Assembly: GCA_018136815.1 (NCBI GenBank)
Contig: CM030938.1
Location: 2,767,289 to 2,831,288 of the forward strand
DNA: 64,000 bases
Origin: Isochrysis galbana
Lineage: Eukaryota > Haptophyta > Isochrysidales > Isochrysidaceae
Direction of reading: 5' to 3'
Shown here: piece by piece, positions 50,672 to 61,094 of the stretch
Numbering within the stretch: the stretch's first letter is position 1
Layout of the letters: each line of letters starts with the position of its first letter
Notes under the pieces: model-generated
Told to the model about the DNA's origin: nothing
The model's database searches: none
The model's input: only the letters and a program-made list of their open reading frames with translations
Made by a program: the position numbers and the translations under genes

Positions 50672-51065
50672 GCCTTCCAGCCCTTCTGAAGCCGCTGAAG
50701 GCCGTAGGCATGAAGCACGAATATTCGTGTAAGGTACGTGCCCACACTCACAATTGAACAGTTCCCCGTGTTGCCACTGACACCCAAGACACACAGATTC
50801 GGATTTCCCATGGTCTCAAGCCCAGGTTTGCAGATTTTGGTCTCGAAATTTGCGATTCGAATCTTGTTTTCGCTGTCACCATAATTGTTGGCTCGTTTAT
50901 GGTAATAAACAGACACGACTTCGACTTCACGCTCTGCAGTCGCTCTGTGAGACTCTCTCTCTCCTCTCTCTCTCTCCGTCCTCTTCTCCTCGGCCAACGG
51001 AAGGGATTTCGTCCAAAATATTCTCCGGTCCCAAGATATTCTTCCGTGGGTGGTCTCTCTGTGCT
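50672..51065 (+). repeat. Direct repeat, about 380 bases, unit 1
   Basis: Matches 51220-51600: ATGAATATTCGTGTAAGGTA-type start, AATTGAACAGTTCCCCGTGT, ACACACAGATTCGGATTTCC, CGAAATTTGCGATTCGAATC, GACTCTCTCTCTCC and CGGTCCCAAGATAT. The two units are separated by about 150 bases that include a family D 5' fragment (51165-51215). Confidence 0.85.
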
Positions 51066-51219
51066 CCCTCTACCTCTCCGCTCGCTCTCGCTCGTTAGGG
51101 TATGCGTCGCTGTCGAGGCATACGGCCTGTGGGACGACGTCCACTGGCGTGAGAGAATGTACGTTGAATAAAAAAACTTCTTAACATTCTCACCGCGCGC
51201 GCGACCCTGCTACTGTCGT

Positions 51220-51600
51220 ATTCCTGCCCATCTGAAGGCTGTAGGCATGAATATTCGTGTAAGGTACGCGCTCGCAATTACAATTGAACAGTTCCCCGTG
51301 TTGCCACTGACACCCAAGACACACAGATTCGGATTTCCCATGGTCTCAAGCCCAGGTTTGCAGATTTTGGTCTCGAAATTTGCGATTCGAATCTTGTTTT
51401 TGCTGTTACTATAATTATTGGCTCGTTTAAGGAAATAAACCGGCAGGACTTCGACTTCTCGTTGCCTGCAGTTGCCCTACGAGACTCTCTCTCTCTCTCT
51501 CTCTCCGTCCTCCTCTCCTCGGCCGACGGCAGGAAGATTCGTCCAAAACATTCTCCGGTCCCAAGATATCTTGTGGGGGGTCTCTCCGCGCTCCGCGCTC
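51220..51600 (+). repeat. Direct repeat, about 380 bases, unit 2
   Basis: Second unit of the pair, about 90% alike by eye to 50672-51065, with changes mostly near the ends. Confidence 0.85.
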
Positions 51601-52139
51601 CGCGAGGGAAAGGACGCGATCTCGCTCCGAGATTGGCCACGCGCCCTCCCACGCTGCCCAGTCGGGACACGGAGGGAAAACGTCACGCGCGGGGGGGGGA
51701 GGGAATCGCGCGGGAAAGAAATGGACAAAAGGGGGCCGGGAACTCAAGGAAGCTCTCGGGGGGAGACGGGAGGGGAGAGGGGGAGAGGGGTTCCACGGGG
51801 GAGCCGGGGAGAGGAGAGGAGAGGGGGCGGACCGATACGGGACGATACGGGAAAAAGGGAACTGGGGCGCGGCGACGGAGGGGGAGTCGCGCGGGAAGAC
51901 CTATAAACGGAACGTACGAGAGGGAAGTGCACAAGGCCCCCCTTTACCCGCAACAAGGGGGATAGGGGTAAAGGGTTTAGATATGGTCCGGTGCCCCCCC
52001 CCCCCCCCCCGTGATCTTTCCCCCCTTCCTCCTACGCCTACCGGGCTGGCGGCGTCTTAAGTCCCGTCTTATCCTGTAAACAGGTGCGGGACTTACCTAT
52101 TTTTCGGTGGGCGGAGCTCCTCTTCTCCGCGCTCTCTCT
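51601..52139. other. Gene-free GC-rich stretch
   Basis: GGAGAG-rich and C-run (51997-52010) sequence; an inverted AAGTCCCG...GCGGGACTT pair lies around 52060-52095. No gene recognised. Confidence 0.35.
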
Positions 52140-52580
52140 CCTCTCTCCTGCGGCACGCGCGATGGCGTGCCTGCGACAGGCCTGCAGCTGCCTGCTGGCG
52201 ACCCCTGGAGGCTCCTGGAGGCCAGCTCAGGCTCAGGGGGCAGAGGAGGCTGGGGCTGGGCCCTGGCCTCCCCTGCCTCTCCCTCGCTGGCAATCCTGAG
52301 CCTTTGGGGCCCCCAATCTGCACCTATCTGCCTGTCGACCAGGGGTGGAGAGGGGGTTGGAGCGATGGGCTGGCCACGAGGGGCCAGGACGAGCGAACCA
52401 GGCATGCCTGTCAGTGGGAGAGTGGGCGTCAGCAGGGCAGTGGCCTCTTGGCAAGCCATCAGGCATGCAAGGAGGATGGGTGGTTCCTCCCCCTCCCCCA
52501 CGGCAGGGGAGGAGTGGAGAGAGAGGGGGGCTCGTGCCCCCCCATGGGCGAACAAAGTATACACTTAGTTGAGTGCAAGC
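52140..52580 (+). repeat. GC-rich interspersed repeat family B
   Basis: Full-length copy ending in the hairpin AACAAAGTATACACTTAGTT (52551-52570). Closely parallels 11570-11945. Confidence 0.75.
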
Positions 52581-53133
52581 GTCTTAAGACGCACCAGATG
52601 AATGAACGCAAGACATCAGAGCGAGCAGCCCCAACAAGCCAAGCCCAAACCACGCGCTCTAAACCGGGCCCGAGGTAGTGTATACCTGGGCCGGACCCCG
52701 GAAACCGAAGACAAAGGAACGAAGGTGGGAAGGAATAGAGGCGGGGGGAAGGAGATAAGGGCGTTGTCGATAGGTAGACAGAGGAATCTTGTCTGTCGAT
52801 GGTGTTAGCCCGGAATCGTCAGAACTTTTTTTTTAGTTAACCAAAATGGGGGGGGGGGGGGTACTGGACCTCAGTCAGGCTACACCTTCTTCTCAGCGGT
52901 AACCCCCCAACCGATCCCGATACATTGCGCCATATTTCCAATAATGACTGAAGCATGTCACCATCACACACCATAAGCAACTAATCCTATGTATGGCTCC
53001 GCGTCTACCATGCCCCCGAGAATCATGCTGCTAGCGCAACGGTGTTGCATGGCCGGCGGTAGTTGTAGATGAGTAGTGATGCTGCCTAGTCATCATGCGG
53101 TGGGCTGCGCGCACGGTGCTGTCAAAGGTAGAG
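52581..53133. other. Gene-free stretch downstream of the sialyltransferase
   Basis: Unassigned sequence, a GATAGGTAGACAG/CTTGTCTGTCGATG inverted pair around 52770-52800 and a G run at 52850. 52830-53133 should hold the 3' UTR of the sialyltransferase gene. Confidence 0.35.
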
Positions 53134-54989
53134 TCATTGCCACAGCTCGAACCGCTTTGGAATTGCGCGCGACCAATTTGTGAACACCTCGTGCTCAAAT
53201 GCGAACTTGTGCGTGGTGCCGTGCCGTGGGTCGCGCATCTCGGGCGTGACCGTCTCCTGGACGTATGAGTCAAAATAATGAAACCTGTTGGAGGCCATCG
53301 AGAAGCCGTACATTCGTACTTTGCCGCATACGCCGAGGGCAAGGCGCGCGACGTGCCAGCCGGAGGATGGTCGCGCTCGTGAGCGAATCGGGGATTCGAA
53401 AGGGGCAAGTGCAGCAAAGTAGGCCTATGGCAAGGGAGAGCCAGTTGGTCAACCAAGGAACAGTTCTGAGAGCCACGACGGCGCCTTGGCGTGCGAGTGC
53501 TGCCTGAACACCTGAAAAGAGGGGAGTAGCCGCCAGCGCAATTGCAGTCCGGATCAAGGTAAATGCTGCGCGCACTCCATTAGGCATACTGTGGCCTCCG
53601 CACCTCCCACGAGTTTTGCATCCAAGCGAGGTCGACGACATCCGTCCGAAGCTGAGGATAACGCTCGTGGACTTGGACGTGGCCGTCGACCCACGCCATA
53701 TACTCATCGAAGCCGACGCGGCCGCTCGGCCACCCAGGGTTGGCCCACAACTCGACAGCCATGCCATGAATGATGTGTGAGTCGGTGCGGGGCAGAATCT
53801 CTAGGCCTCTGACGTGGGGGAAGGAATTGAGGTAGTCGAAGGTCGTGCGTGAGCCGACGTGGCGTTCAAATCCATCGGTCGGCCCGCGATTGATGCGGAA
53901 TACGCACTCGTTTGAATCGATGTGCTCACCATACTCGCGGTCGAGCAGCGAACCCGCGTTTGAGACAACTGCGCAGGTGGCACAGTTGATCTTGGGGCTC
54001 ACGTCGGGGATGGAGCGCATTAGCTTCTGCAGATCGTCGACCGGCCGCGCGAAAGCCTGGTGGATGTTGGGCTCGAAGCACATGCCGTTGGCCCCGTCGG
54101 ATGTCTGAATGACGGACAGTCCCGCGTCCAGCAGCATACGTTGAGTCAGGAACGGTGAGGGCAAGCCGCGAGTGCCGCAGTCAACCCCGTGCCAACCAAA
54201 TTCGCAGTCGCAATACCCGTTTACGCACGTGCCATGCTCGCCGCATCCCCTGGCGCACGGCTCACCCACGCCGATTGCGCGTTCGCACTGCAGGCCGACC
54301 GCCCGCGCGGTAGGCGAGATGTCACACTCACACCACTCGAAACCCCTGTGCGGCACGCACCGGCCGCGTCCCAAGCAGCGATCGGGAGCGCGAGGCGGGC
54401 CGCCCCGCTCACCCCCGCATGCTGACCGGCACTTCGCCTCGGCTGACTCTCCGGTGTGCACCGAGGACGGCCTGTGATGCGGCGGCGGGCCCCTGTCTTC
54501 TGTCGAATCAGCGGCCACGACATCCGGCTGCCATGTCGGCGTCGCCGAGGGTGGCGTCTGCATCGGGCTCGGTACAGGCAGCCGGGGAGGAGCTCTGCAA
54601 GTACCACACGACTTTGCACAGTGCCTCCTCATCCACATCTCATTTTTCTCGCACTGGTCGTACGCGGCCCAGGCAGCGCACTCAGGCACGTCGTCCCGGC
54701 AAAGGCTGCGCGCTGGATCGGCCGCGGTCGCCGCGCTGCCGCCCCGCTCACACCTCTCGAGCAGCTCGAGCAGCTGCGGGTGGCGCGTGCAGTAGGTCTC
54801 GCCGGACTCATAGCGCAACCCGTCGGCCGAGAGGGTCGAGCGGGCGTAGCAGCGCCAGGCGATCTGGGCGCTGGCGGCCGATGCGTCAATCCGCGCAAGG
54901 AGAGGCCCGTGCTCCGCTGAGTGCACGCAGTTGGCATCGCACCAAGCGTTGAGCAGCGCATCGCAGCCGCGCGAAGGGCTGTACGACAT
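53134..54989 (-). CDS. GT29 sialyltransferase-like protein with ShK and EGF-like modules (2 exons)
   Basis: Exon 1 54989-53604 (462 codons), intron 53603-53425 (GTGCGG...CCATAG, 179 bases, phase 0), exon 2 53424-53134; 558 residues. GT29 enzymes transfer sialic acid or a related sugar from a CMP donor in the Golgi lumen. Exon 1: ShK-type module CRDDVPECAAWAAYDQCEKN...HCAKSCGTC (97-131), Pro-rich linker, EGF-like modules (about 205-236; CGEHGTCVNGYCDCEFGWHG, 249-268), and sialylmotif L (CAVVSNAGSLLD, ECVFRINRGPTDGFERHVGS, 339-380). Exon 2 supplies sialylmotif S (PSSGWHVARLALGVCGKVRM, 481-500, then YGF), motif III HYFD (511-514) and motif VS H-x4-E (534-539). All four motifs are present, so it is probably active. 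No N-terminal anchor is seen; an acceptor-like cagcgcag just before the ATG suggests a missing upstream exon. ShK/EGF fusion is unusual for the family. Confidence 0.85.
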
Positions 54990-55605
54990 GGGTGGGGGAG
55001 GCTGCGCTGTGTCTCGGGAGGATGGGGTAGGGGGGGAGGGGTGGGCGGGGTGGGGGGAGGGGAATGGACGACTCTCTCGCCTTCACCCAAGACCTGTGCG
55101 TGCAGTGCTGGCCTCCCGCTCGCTTGTGGGTAGGGGTGGGGTGGGCACCCACAGACGCCCCGCCCCGCGCGCGCCGCCCGGCGGCCCCTTCTTCCCCTCC
55201 CCCCCCGCCCCCCCCGCCCCTCCTTCCCGCCGCCCTCCCCCCCCCCCGGGGGGGGACCCGAGCCCATACACAAGAGACCCTGTACTCTAAAGTAGAGGCT
55301 CTAAACGGGGAAGAAGAAGAGAGGAAAGAAGGGATAATATTGTACTAGAGTACTTTACATACCGAGAGGGGGGGAGGTAGGAGCGTCGTCTAGAGGGAGA
55401 GGGATATACCGGAGGGGGAAGGGCGAGCGCGGAGGGCGGGAGAGCCCAGCTGCGCGCGCTCCGCGTTTCAAATCTTCTGTCCGTCGGCCGCCCGAGGCGC
55501 AGCAGCGCATCGGGGCCCGAGGGCTAGCAGCCGCACCAGAGGAGCACAGCGCGCGAGAGCGCGCGGCTGGAAGACCAAGGGGCAGACTGCCAACGTCTTG
55601 TCCCT
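54990..55605. other. Gene-free GC-rich stretch between divergent genes
   Basis: G- and C-homopolymer-rich (55020-55260). Lies between the minus-strand sialyltransferase and the plus-strand zinc-motif gene, so it may carry a shared divergent promoter and an upstream exon of the former. Confidence 0.4.
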
Positions 55606-56797
55606 ATGGACACCATGGATGAGCTACTCGACTCGCTCCTCGCCCCCAGCTTCTTCTATGACCTTTCGGCTGACGCTGCCGAAGGCACTGGCGTGCTCGC
55701 TGGGCTCGACGACTCCTTCTTCGACGTCGAGCACCCGCTGCACGAATCGAGCTGGCCAACGGAACCCCCTCGTGCCCTTGTCCTCGGATCCCCTGGTGGA
55801 GTCGCCTCTTCCCACGAGGCCAGTCTAGTGAGCGCCCATGTCTCGCCAGTGCGTGGGAGTGGCCCAGCACCGGCCACTGCCACCAACACCGGTGCGCGCT
55901 TGGTCGAGAGCCCACAGAGGAACACAATTGCCGCGGGCGCACCATCAGCAGCCACGGCTCGTANNNNNNNNNNNNNNNNNNNNNNNNNNNNNNNNNNNNN
56001 NNNNNNNNNNNNNNNNNNNNNNNNNNNNNNNNNNNNNNNNNNNNNNNNNNNNNNNNNNNNNNNCCGCTCAGGTGGGTGACGACGATTCGGACTTCGAGGA
56101 TGTCCATTTGGTTCCGATCCCGAGTTTCGCCTCGTGGGGCCATCCTGCAACACGGACTTCTGCGTTATCCCTCCAGACGCCTGATGCAATTCATCAAGCA
56201 CATGATCAGGCAGCGAAAGCTAGTCCATCACAGCACCTCGCTGAACCGAGGCCCGTATGCCGCACGGGTGATGGTAACAGCACAATATGCGGAATGCCTC
56301 GTCGGGATGGTAGTTGTTGTACAGTCGTCATTGAATCCGAGGGGTTTTGTACCTTTCACGGCGCGGTTTGCCCTCGTGATGAGTATGGCATCCCATTCCG
56401 TGGAGACACCTTGAAATCACCAGCCGGCTGCGCAACGAGTGCATTGCTAAACTCCGCCGAGGGCGGTGTAGACGCTGTTGTGTCGACACAAGATGTCAAA
56501 TTGCCTTGCATGGCAACCTGTTTGGAGACGGCTGTCGGTCACACAAATGCGCCCGGGGATTCTGACAATGCTGAATGCGCAGCAGCCTCCAAAAACTCAT
56601 CCAGGCGACGGCGACGCACCGATAGGCAGATCGACGGGTTAGAAGAAGTTAGTCGGCCAAGCCAGCAGCCAAAACTTCAAGCTCGATTGGGGAAAAGGAA
56701 AGCAAGCGTGGTTGATCGACGCACCGAGGCGGCAAGGCAAGCAAACGCAGCTGCCCGTTCCCGTCAATTTAATTCGGCGTTTTCTTTGTCGGGCTGA
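55606..56797 (+). CDS. Probable nuclear protein with WRC-like Cys/His motif; interrupted by gap
   Basis: The N-terminal 120 residues (MDTMDELLDSLLAPSFFYDL...) are acidic and hydrophobic, like activation domains. After the 100-N gap (true size unknown) another frame continues: VGDDDSDFEDVHLVPIPSFA, then ICGMPRRDGSCC...GFCTFHG. The Cys/His spacing there (C-x9-C-x9-C-x2-H) is close to the plant WRC zinc motif (C-x9-C-x10-C-x2-H), with no Trp. The C terminus has a basic cluster (SSRRRRRTDRQ) and KRKASVVDRRTEAARQANAA, then ARSRQFNSAF, like a DNA-binding basic region without a zipper. A transcription regulator is a reasonable inference. Frames on the two sides of the gap differ, so gap length or an intron must account for it. 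Confidence 0.5.
55964..56063. other. Assembly gap (100 N)
   Basis: Exactly 100 N, a conventional scaffold-gap length; the real distance is unknown. Confidence 0.99.
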
Positions 56798-56942
56798 CCA
56801 TTGTGTTTATCACTGATTTTCTAGTACCAAATCCAAAAGCTGTGAGTGTACGGTCTACGGATAATTATTATTGTCTACGGAAGATGATTAAAGGCCGATT
56901 GTTGTATCTTTATCACAGAGTGCCGTCATCTACCAACACATC
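56798..56942. other. 3' flank of the zinc-motif gene
   Basis: AT-richer sequence, likely 3' UTR. Confidence 0.35.
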
Positions 56943-57430
56943 AACTGAATTTATACTTAGTTCATCCATGGGATGGCACGAGCCCCCCTCTCTCTCCACT
57001 CCTCCCCTGCCATGGGGGAGGAACCACCCACTCCCCTGGCGCACGCCTGATGGCTGATGGCCTGCCTGGAGCATACAGCCCTGCTGACCCATTCCTCTCC
57101 CCACAGGCCCGCCTGACTCGCCCACCCTCGCCCGTCGTGGCCAGTCCGTCTCTATGACCAGCTCCTCCTCCCCCTGGCCCCCCCTGATCAGGATCCCCCA
57201 GCCAACTCCAGCCGACCTGCAAGCAGGAGGGGCCAGGAGGGAGGCGAGGCAGAGCAGGGGCCAGGGCCATGCTGCCCCAGCCTCACCTGCCCCCTGAGCT
57301 GTGCTCCCCGGCCCCTGCAGGCTATCTGGGGGCCTAAAGTGGGGCCGCAGGCGCGCGCCATGGGCCCCCGCCGCAGGGAAGAAAGGAGGAAGAGGGAAGA
57401 GAGAGGGGAGGGGGGAGCGGCAGCTCGGCA
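56943..57430 (-). repeat. GC-rich interspersed repeat family B (with family C-like end)
   Basis: Reverse copy starting with the decayed hairpin AACTGAATTTATACTTAGTT (56943-56962), followed by CACGAGCCCCCCTCTCTCCA and GCCTGATGGC. 57300-57430 has CCCCTGAGCTGTGCTCCC and GCGCGCGCCATGGGC motifs shared with family C. Confidence 0.65.
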
Positions 57431-57595
57431 GCTCCCCCCTCCGGCGCTAACGTATCTTCTTGCCCCGTTTAGGTAAAAGAAGATGGGGGGCGCTAGAGCC
57501 AGGAGGGAAGGATTGGGTGCGAAAAATTCCGCGAATATGCGCTTCCGATACTCGAGAGGATCCAACTTTACGAGCGTTACACGAATAAGTCTTAG
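57431..57595. other. Spacer, no gene
   Basis: Short GC-rich then AT-richer transition into the virus-like fragment. Confidence 0.3.
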
Positions 57596-58277
57596 AAATA
57601 TACAACGCCATGTCTCATCAACGCTCTGGAGGAGTCGGGCGTAGACGAGGCACTCATCGACAGCATTAAAAGAAAGTTCATGCGCAGCAAGATTTCACGT
57701 ACGAACATCAAGTACATTCTCGACGATAGCGTAGATGGGATTCAACTTCATGTGCGCACTCAAGGTGATAAGAACTTGACGAAGATCGGCAAGAGCACTA
57801 ACATCAAGACCATTGCGCTCATTGAGGATCATTACATTCCAATCATTCCTACTAACATCACTAGCTATGCTCTGAAACACTTCCAAGATCTTAAACACAA
57901 AGAACGATGGTGGGAGTTCATTGACGCCAAGCGGCGCATCAATCAAAGACAATCCGGACTCGACAGTTGGGAGTTGCTGAAGCTCATGTTCAAGATCCCG
58001 GATTTGTTGAAGCCACTGACATGCAATGATGAGCGAGTATACAAGCACGTAGAATGGCGGAACGCGAGCAAGCTAGAGTTCGGCGACAAGCTTACCGTAT
58101 GTGAAGACGATGTGCGCATGAAACACGACCCAATGTTACCACAATATGTAGAGGTTGAAAACACTAAAACAGTAGCGCACGAGATGAAAGTGCTCGAGAG
58201 TATCAACGAGGAGGAGCACAAACGTCTAGAGGAAAAATTTGGACGACTCGGTCTCAGTCATAAACAGCGCTTCACAG
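57596..58277 (+). pseudogene. Fragment of a DNA-virus or Polinton-like gene
   Basis: Open frame without its own start, AT-richer than the flanks: TTPCLINALEESGVDEALID, KISRTNIKYILDDSVDGIQL, IKTIALIEDHYIPIIPTNIT and SYALKHFQDLKHKERWWEFI. The order 'CL..AL...G.....I..IK', a basic segment, then 'IGLIE.HYF.......T.YA..' is one I associate with the N-terminal part of large replication proteins (family B polymerase type) of Polinton-like viruses and giant viruses; this is recollection, not a search. The frame decays after about 58277 into repeat sequence (family E). Both ends are missing, so it is a relic of integration. Confidence 0.5.
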
Positions 58278-58334
58278 AGGTGAGGAGAGGGTGTGCTGGG
58301 GTGCGCAGGGTCGGTGCGTGCAGTGAGGGGAGGA

Positions 58335-58520
58335 CAAATACCGAGGGGAGGGGGGAGTGCCCCTTCCTCCCCCCGGTACTACTCGGACACCTGGCTCGTG
58401 AGGCATGGCGGGATTCCGGGACTGAATAAAAGTTGTGTCCAATACCAATACTAATAAGCTAGTGGCTAGTGGGGTTGGCTAGGATATAAATAACATTAAC
58501 ATTAATAATTCAATGTTTAA
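58335..58520 (+). repeat. Interspersed repeat family E, copy 2
   Basis: Parallels 47215-47370: CTCGGACACCTGGCTCGTGA, GGCATGGCGGGATTCCGGGA, AAGTTGTGTCCAATA and GTTGGCTAGGATATAA, then an AT-rich tail. It cuts off the virus-like frame. Confidence 0.75.
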
Positions 58521-58775
58521 TTATCTACCAACACAATCCATCGATCCTTACCGATTGAATCGTCTTTACCGATATCTTTGTTTGCCAGATGCCTTTATAT
58601 CAAGTCATCAGCCTCCTTCATCATTGTGCACTTCCTTCTGAACTCTTCTCTACATAATCATCTGCAGTTGACAGTTGATGCACATCGAGTTCTTAGGGTG
58701 CCGAGTCGTTTGCACATCGACTTCTAGACCTCGCCTTCATCTTGGGGATCTCATCTCACTCTAGGTCGAGTTAGC

Positions 58776-58965
58776 ATGTTGTCTACTTACTCAACTCCAA
58801 ACGTGCAATTGTTGCCGCCAAGATCCGCGATCCGCGTATTGGAGGACCAATTCCCCGGCCTCAAGGATGAGCCTCGACCCAACTGGCTTGCGAATGACGA
58901 TGATCCAGCTGCTTTTGCTTTTTCCCCCCCTCCTGCACCCGTTTCAATTCCTGTGCCTGCAACCT
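58776..58965 (+). pseudogene. N-terminal coding piece cut by a repeat
   Basis: MLSTYSTPNVQLLPPRSAIR, VLEDQFPGLKDEPRPNWLAN, then an Asp/Ala/Pro-rich run ending at VPATFF, where a family A repeat begins. It looks like the start of a gene or of a retroelement gag interrupted by insertion. No family recognised. Upstream (58521-58775) is AT-richer leader-like sequence. Confidence 0.35.
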
Positions 58966-59530
58966 TTTTTTATAAGTGGGGGTCAATGGTCAATGAGGGC
59001 CTCGCGCCCGCATGCTTGACTTCATCGCGGACACTCCCTGGGGTGGGCCCGTACATTCAACCCCAACCCCTGCCCTTTGGCAGGGCTAGGCACTCTTCAA
59101 TCTGACCCAGACTCCTCGTGGGCGCGGGCCGCGAGCTGCACTCCCACGTCCACGCTGGGCCTGCCCTCGAGCTGCCCCCCCCCCCCCGTCCCTGTCCCTG
59201 GTCGCCAGGCAGCCAGGCATACAGGAGACTTTGGGCGGCCCCCATAGCCAGCGAGGCGGGCGTGGGCGTGGGGCGTGGGAGAGGCAGGGGGGCCAAGGGC
59301 TGAGCCTCAGCCTCCACTGCCCCTGAGCTGCCCTTGCTAGCCCTCTGGGAGCCCCCGAAGGACCCCTGAGAGCAGGCAAGGGCGCGCGCATGGCGACGCG
59401 CCGCAGGAACAATAAGGATGGGTGAGAGTGGAGAGAGGGAGAGGGGGGGGGGGGGTTTGCAACCCCCCCCCTCCCCATGGAGTGCAGTGAGAAATGGGCC
59501 CTGTTTGCATTAATTAGCAAACGGGTGAGG
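58965..59530 (+). repeat. Composite GC-rich repeat, family A followed by family C
   Basis: 58965-59265 matches 8287-8552, and 59270-59530 matches 10970-11215. The two families lie end to end, sharing the CAGCGAGG...GGGAGAGGCAGGGG junction also seen reversed at 30650-30720. The longer composite is probably the original element. Confidence 0.65.
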
Positions 59531-59589
59531 GGCGATCCGCTTGAAGGTGACAACGCCGGCGCGCGCGCGCGGCTCGAACTCGAAAGATG

Positions 59590-60005
59590 CGCGATGGCGC
59601 GCCTGCGTCAGGCCTCCAGCTGCCCATTGGCGATCCCTAGAGACAGGAGACTGGGTCTAGGCCCTGGCCTCCCCTGCCTCTCCCTTGCGGTCGCTCCTGA
59701 GGCTCCTGAGCTGCTAGGGCCCCCCACGCTGCACGCTGCACTTATCTGCCTATCGACCAGGGGGGGAGGAGGGGGGAGGGGTTGGAGCAATGGGCTGGCC
59801 GCGACAAGTCTGGGCGGGCGAATCGGGCGAACCGAGTGGGTTAGGAGGGCAGTCTGCTCCTAGCAAGTGGCAAGCCATAGGGCATGCATGCCAGGAGGAT
59901 GGGTGATGGGTGGTTTTTCTCCCCCACAGCAGGGGAGGAGTGGAGAGAGCAGGGGGCTCGTGCCCCCCCACACCCTGGGCGAACTAAGTATAAACTTAGC
60001 AGTTG
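59590..60005 (+). repeat. GC-rich interspersed repeat family B
   Basis: Copy with GGCGATCCC, CTATCGACCAGGGGG, GGTTGGAGCAATGGGCTGGC, GGGGAGGAGTGGAGAGAGC, CTCGTGCCCCCCCA and the terminal AACTAAGTATAAACTTAG (59982-59999). Confidence 0.7.
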
Positions 60006-60272
60006 TTGGGTCACATCATCTATATTAAAATCAAATGAGATGAGACATCAAATATTCTTAGTTTACGGTTTTGCCTCCCCCCCCCCCCCACACACACACA
60101 ATACCGACTCGTGGCTCTTTGATCATTGACAGGCATTGGGAGCCTCGGGCTGCTGGAGGACGGCCACCATCGCGTGTGCCTCATTGCTATGACCCTCGCA
60201 CAAAAAAATGCTTGCCATGAATGCAGACACGTGCCCTCTCCTGTGTTCAATGATTGTAGATTCGAAGACATT
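60006..60272. other. 3' flank of the phosphatase gene
   Basis: C run and CA run at 60078-60101; otherwise unremarkable, likely 3' UTR. Confidence 0.3.
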
Positions 60273-61094
60273 TCAACTGCTCCAGTCGCCTAGCCTCACA
60301 CGGTAAGGTGTGGTCCCATATCGAGCTTGCCACTCACGGAGCACATTTCTCATCTTTGTATTGAGTCTGCACACGGGCCTATTCCGCTTGACAGCCTCGA
60401 ACGCCGTCTGCCAATCCGAGTGTACACCGGCTCTTACGAGGCATGCCACCATCACTGTTGTTGAACGGCCGCGGCCATGTGCACAGTGCACCATGATGTC
60501 ACCACAATCCCCAGGTTTACCATTTGCAGCCATCGATGCAAGCACTGCAGCTTCCTCGATTTCCTCAGGACGAGGAGGCACCCCATCCCAACATCTCAAG
60601 AGAAGGTATCGAGTAGTTGAATTCAAACAATTCTCGGGGAATTCGCAGGTCAGGTCAATGGTTGCAGCCCACTGCCGGTTGCCTGGCAGCCAGTTTGCAT
60701 ATCTGCCACCAATCCACCACCCGGGCGCAACCTCGCTCGCCACCGGAATGCCATGGCGCTCAGATTGAATGGTGTGCATATATGTGTAGAGCCAGGAAAA
60801 CGTGTGAAATGGCCACCACAGCAAGTATGACCACCAAGGAAGTGTGCCTGTCTCCGTAGACTTGCCTAGAAGTTGCATCCCCGATTGCAACACGAAAAGC
60901 CCGGCGAACAGCCCATGTATCAAGGCCGAATAAACTAGCAGGGCGCGCCATGGTGCGACGCGATCTTCGTCCGGGCCGATGTGGTGAGCACACCACGCGC
61001 AAAGCGCAGACACGGCCACATACTTCAGGTGCACTCCATGGACGGCGCCCATCTCACGCGCGGGGCACCCAGCACCCCGCCCGCCTGCTGCCAC
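60273..61094 (-). CDS. Membrane-bound dual-specificity (cysteine) phosphatase
   Basis: 273 residues, intronless; Met15 is an alternative start. Hydrophobic segments at about 25-38, 51-72 and 88-105 precede the catalytic part. The active-site loop is VHCAHGRGRS, with Cys204 and Arg210 in the C-x5-R arrangement; the general acid is likely Asp170 in RCWDGVPP. WWIGGRYANWLPGNRQWAAT is the start of a typical DSP fold, and VMVACLVRAG follows the loop. Multi-pass DSPs with this layout act on phospholipids (PTPMT1/phosphatidylglycerophosphate type) or phosphoproteins at ER or organelle membranes; the basic loop (HGRGR) favours a phosphoinositide-like or lipid substrate, which is inference. Confidence 0.78.
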   Translation of the reverse strand: MAAGGRGAGCPAREMGAVHGVHLKYVAVSALCAWCAHHIGPDEDRVAPWRALLVYSALIHGLFAGLFVLQSGMQLLGKSTETGTLPWWSYLLWWPFHTFSWLYTYMHTIQSERHGIPVASEVAPGWWIGGRYANWLPGNRQWAATIDLTCEFPENCLNSTTRYLLLRCWDGVPPRPEEIEEAAVLASMAANGKPGDCGDIMVHCAHGRGRSTTVMVACLVRAGVHSDWQTAFEAVKRNRPVCRLNTKMRNVLREWQARYGTTPYRVRLGDWSS

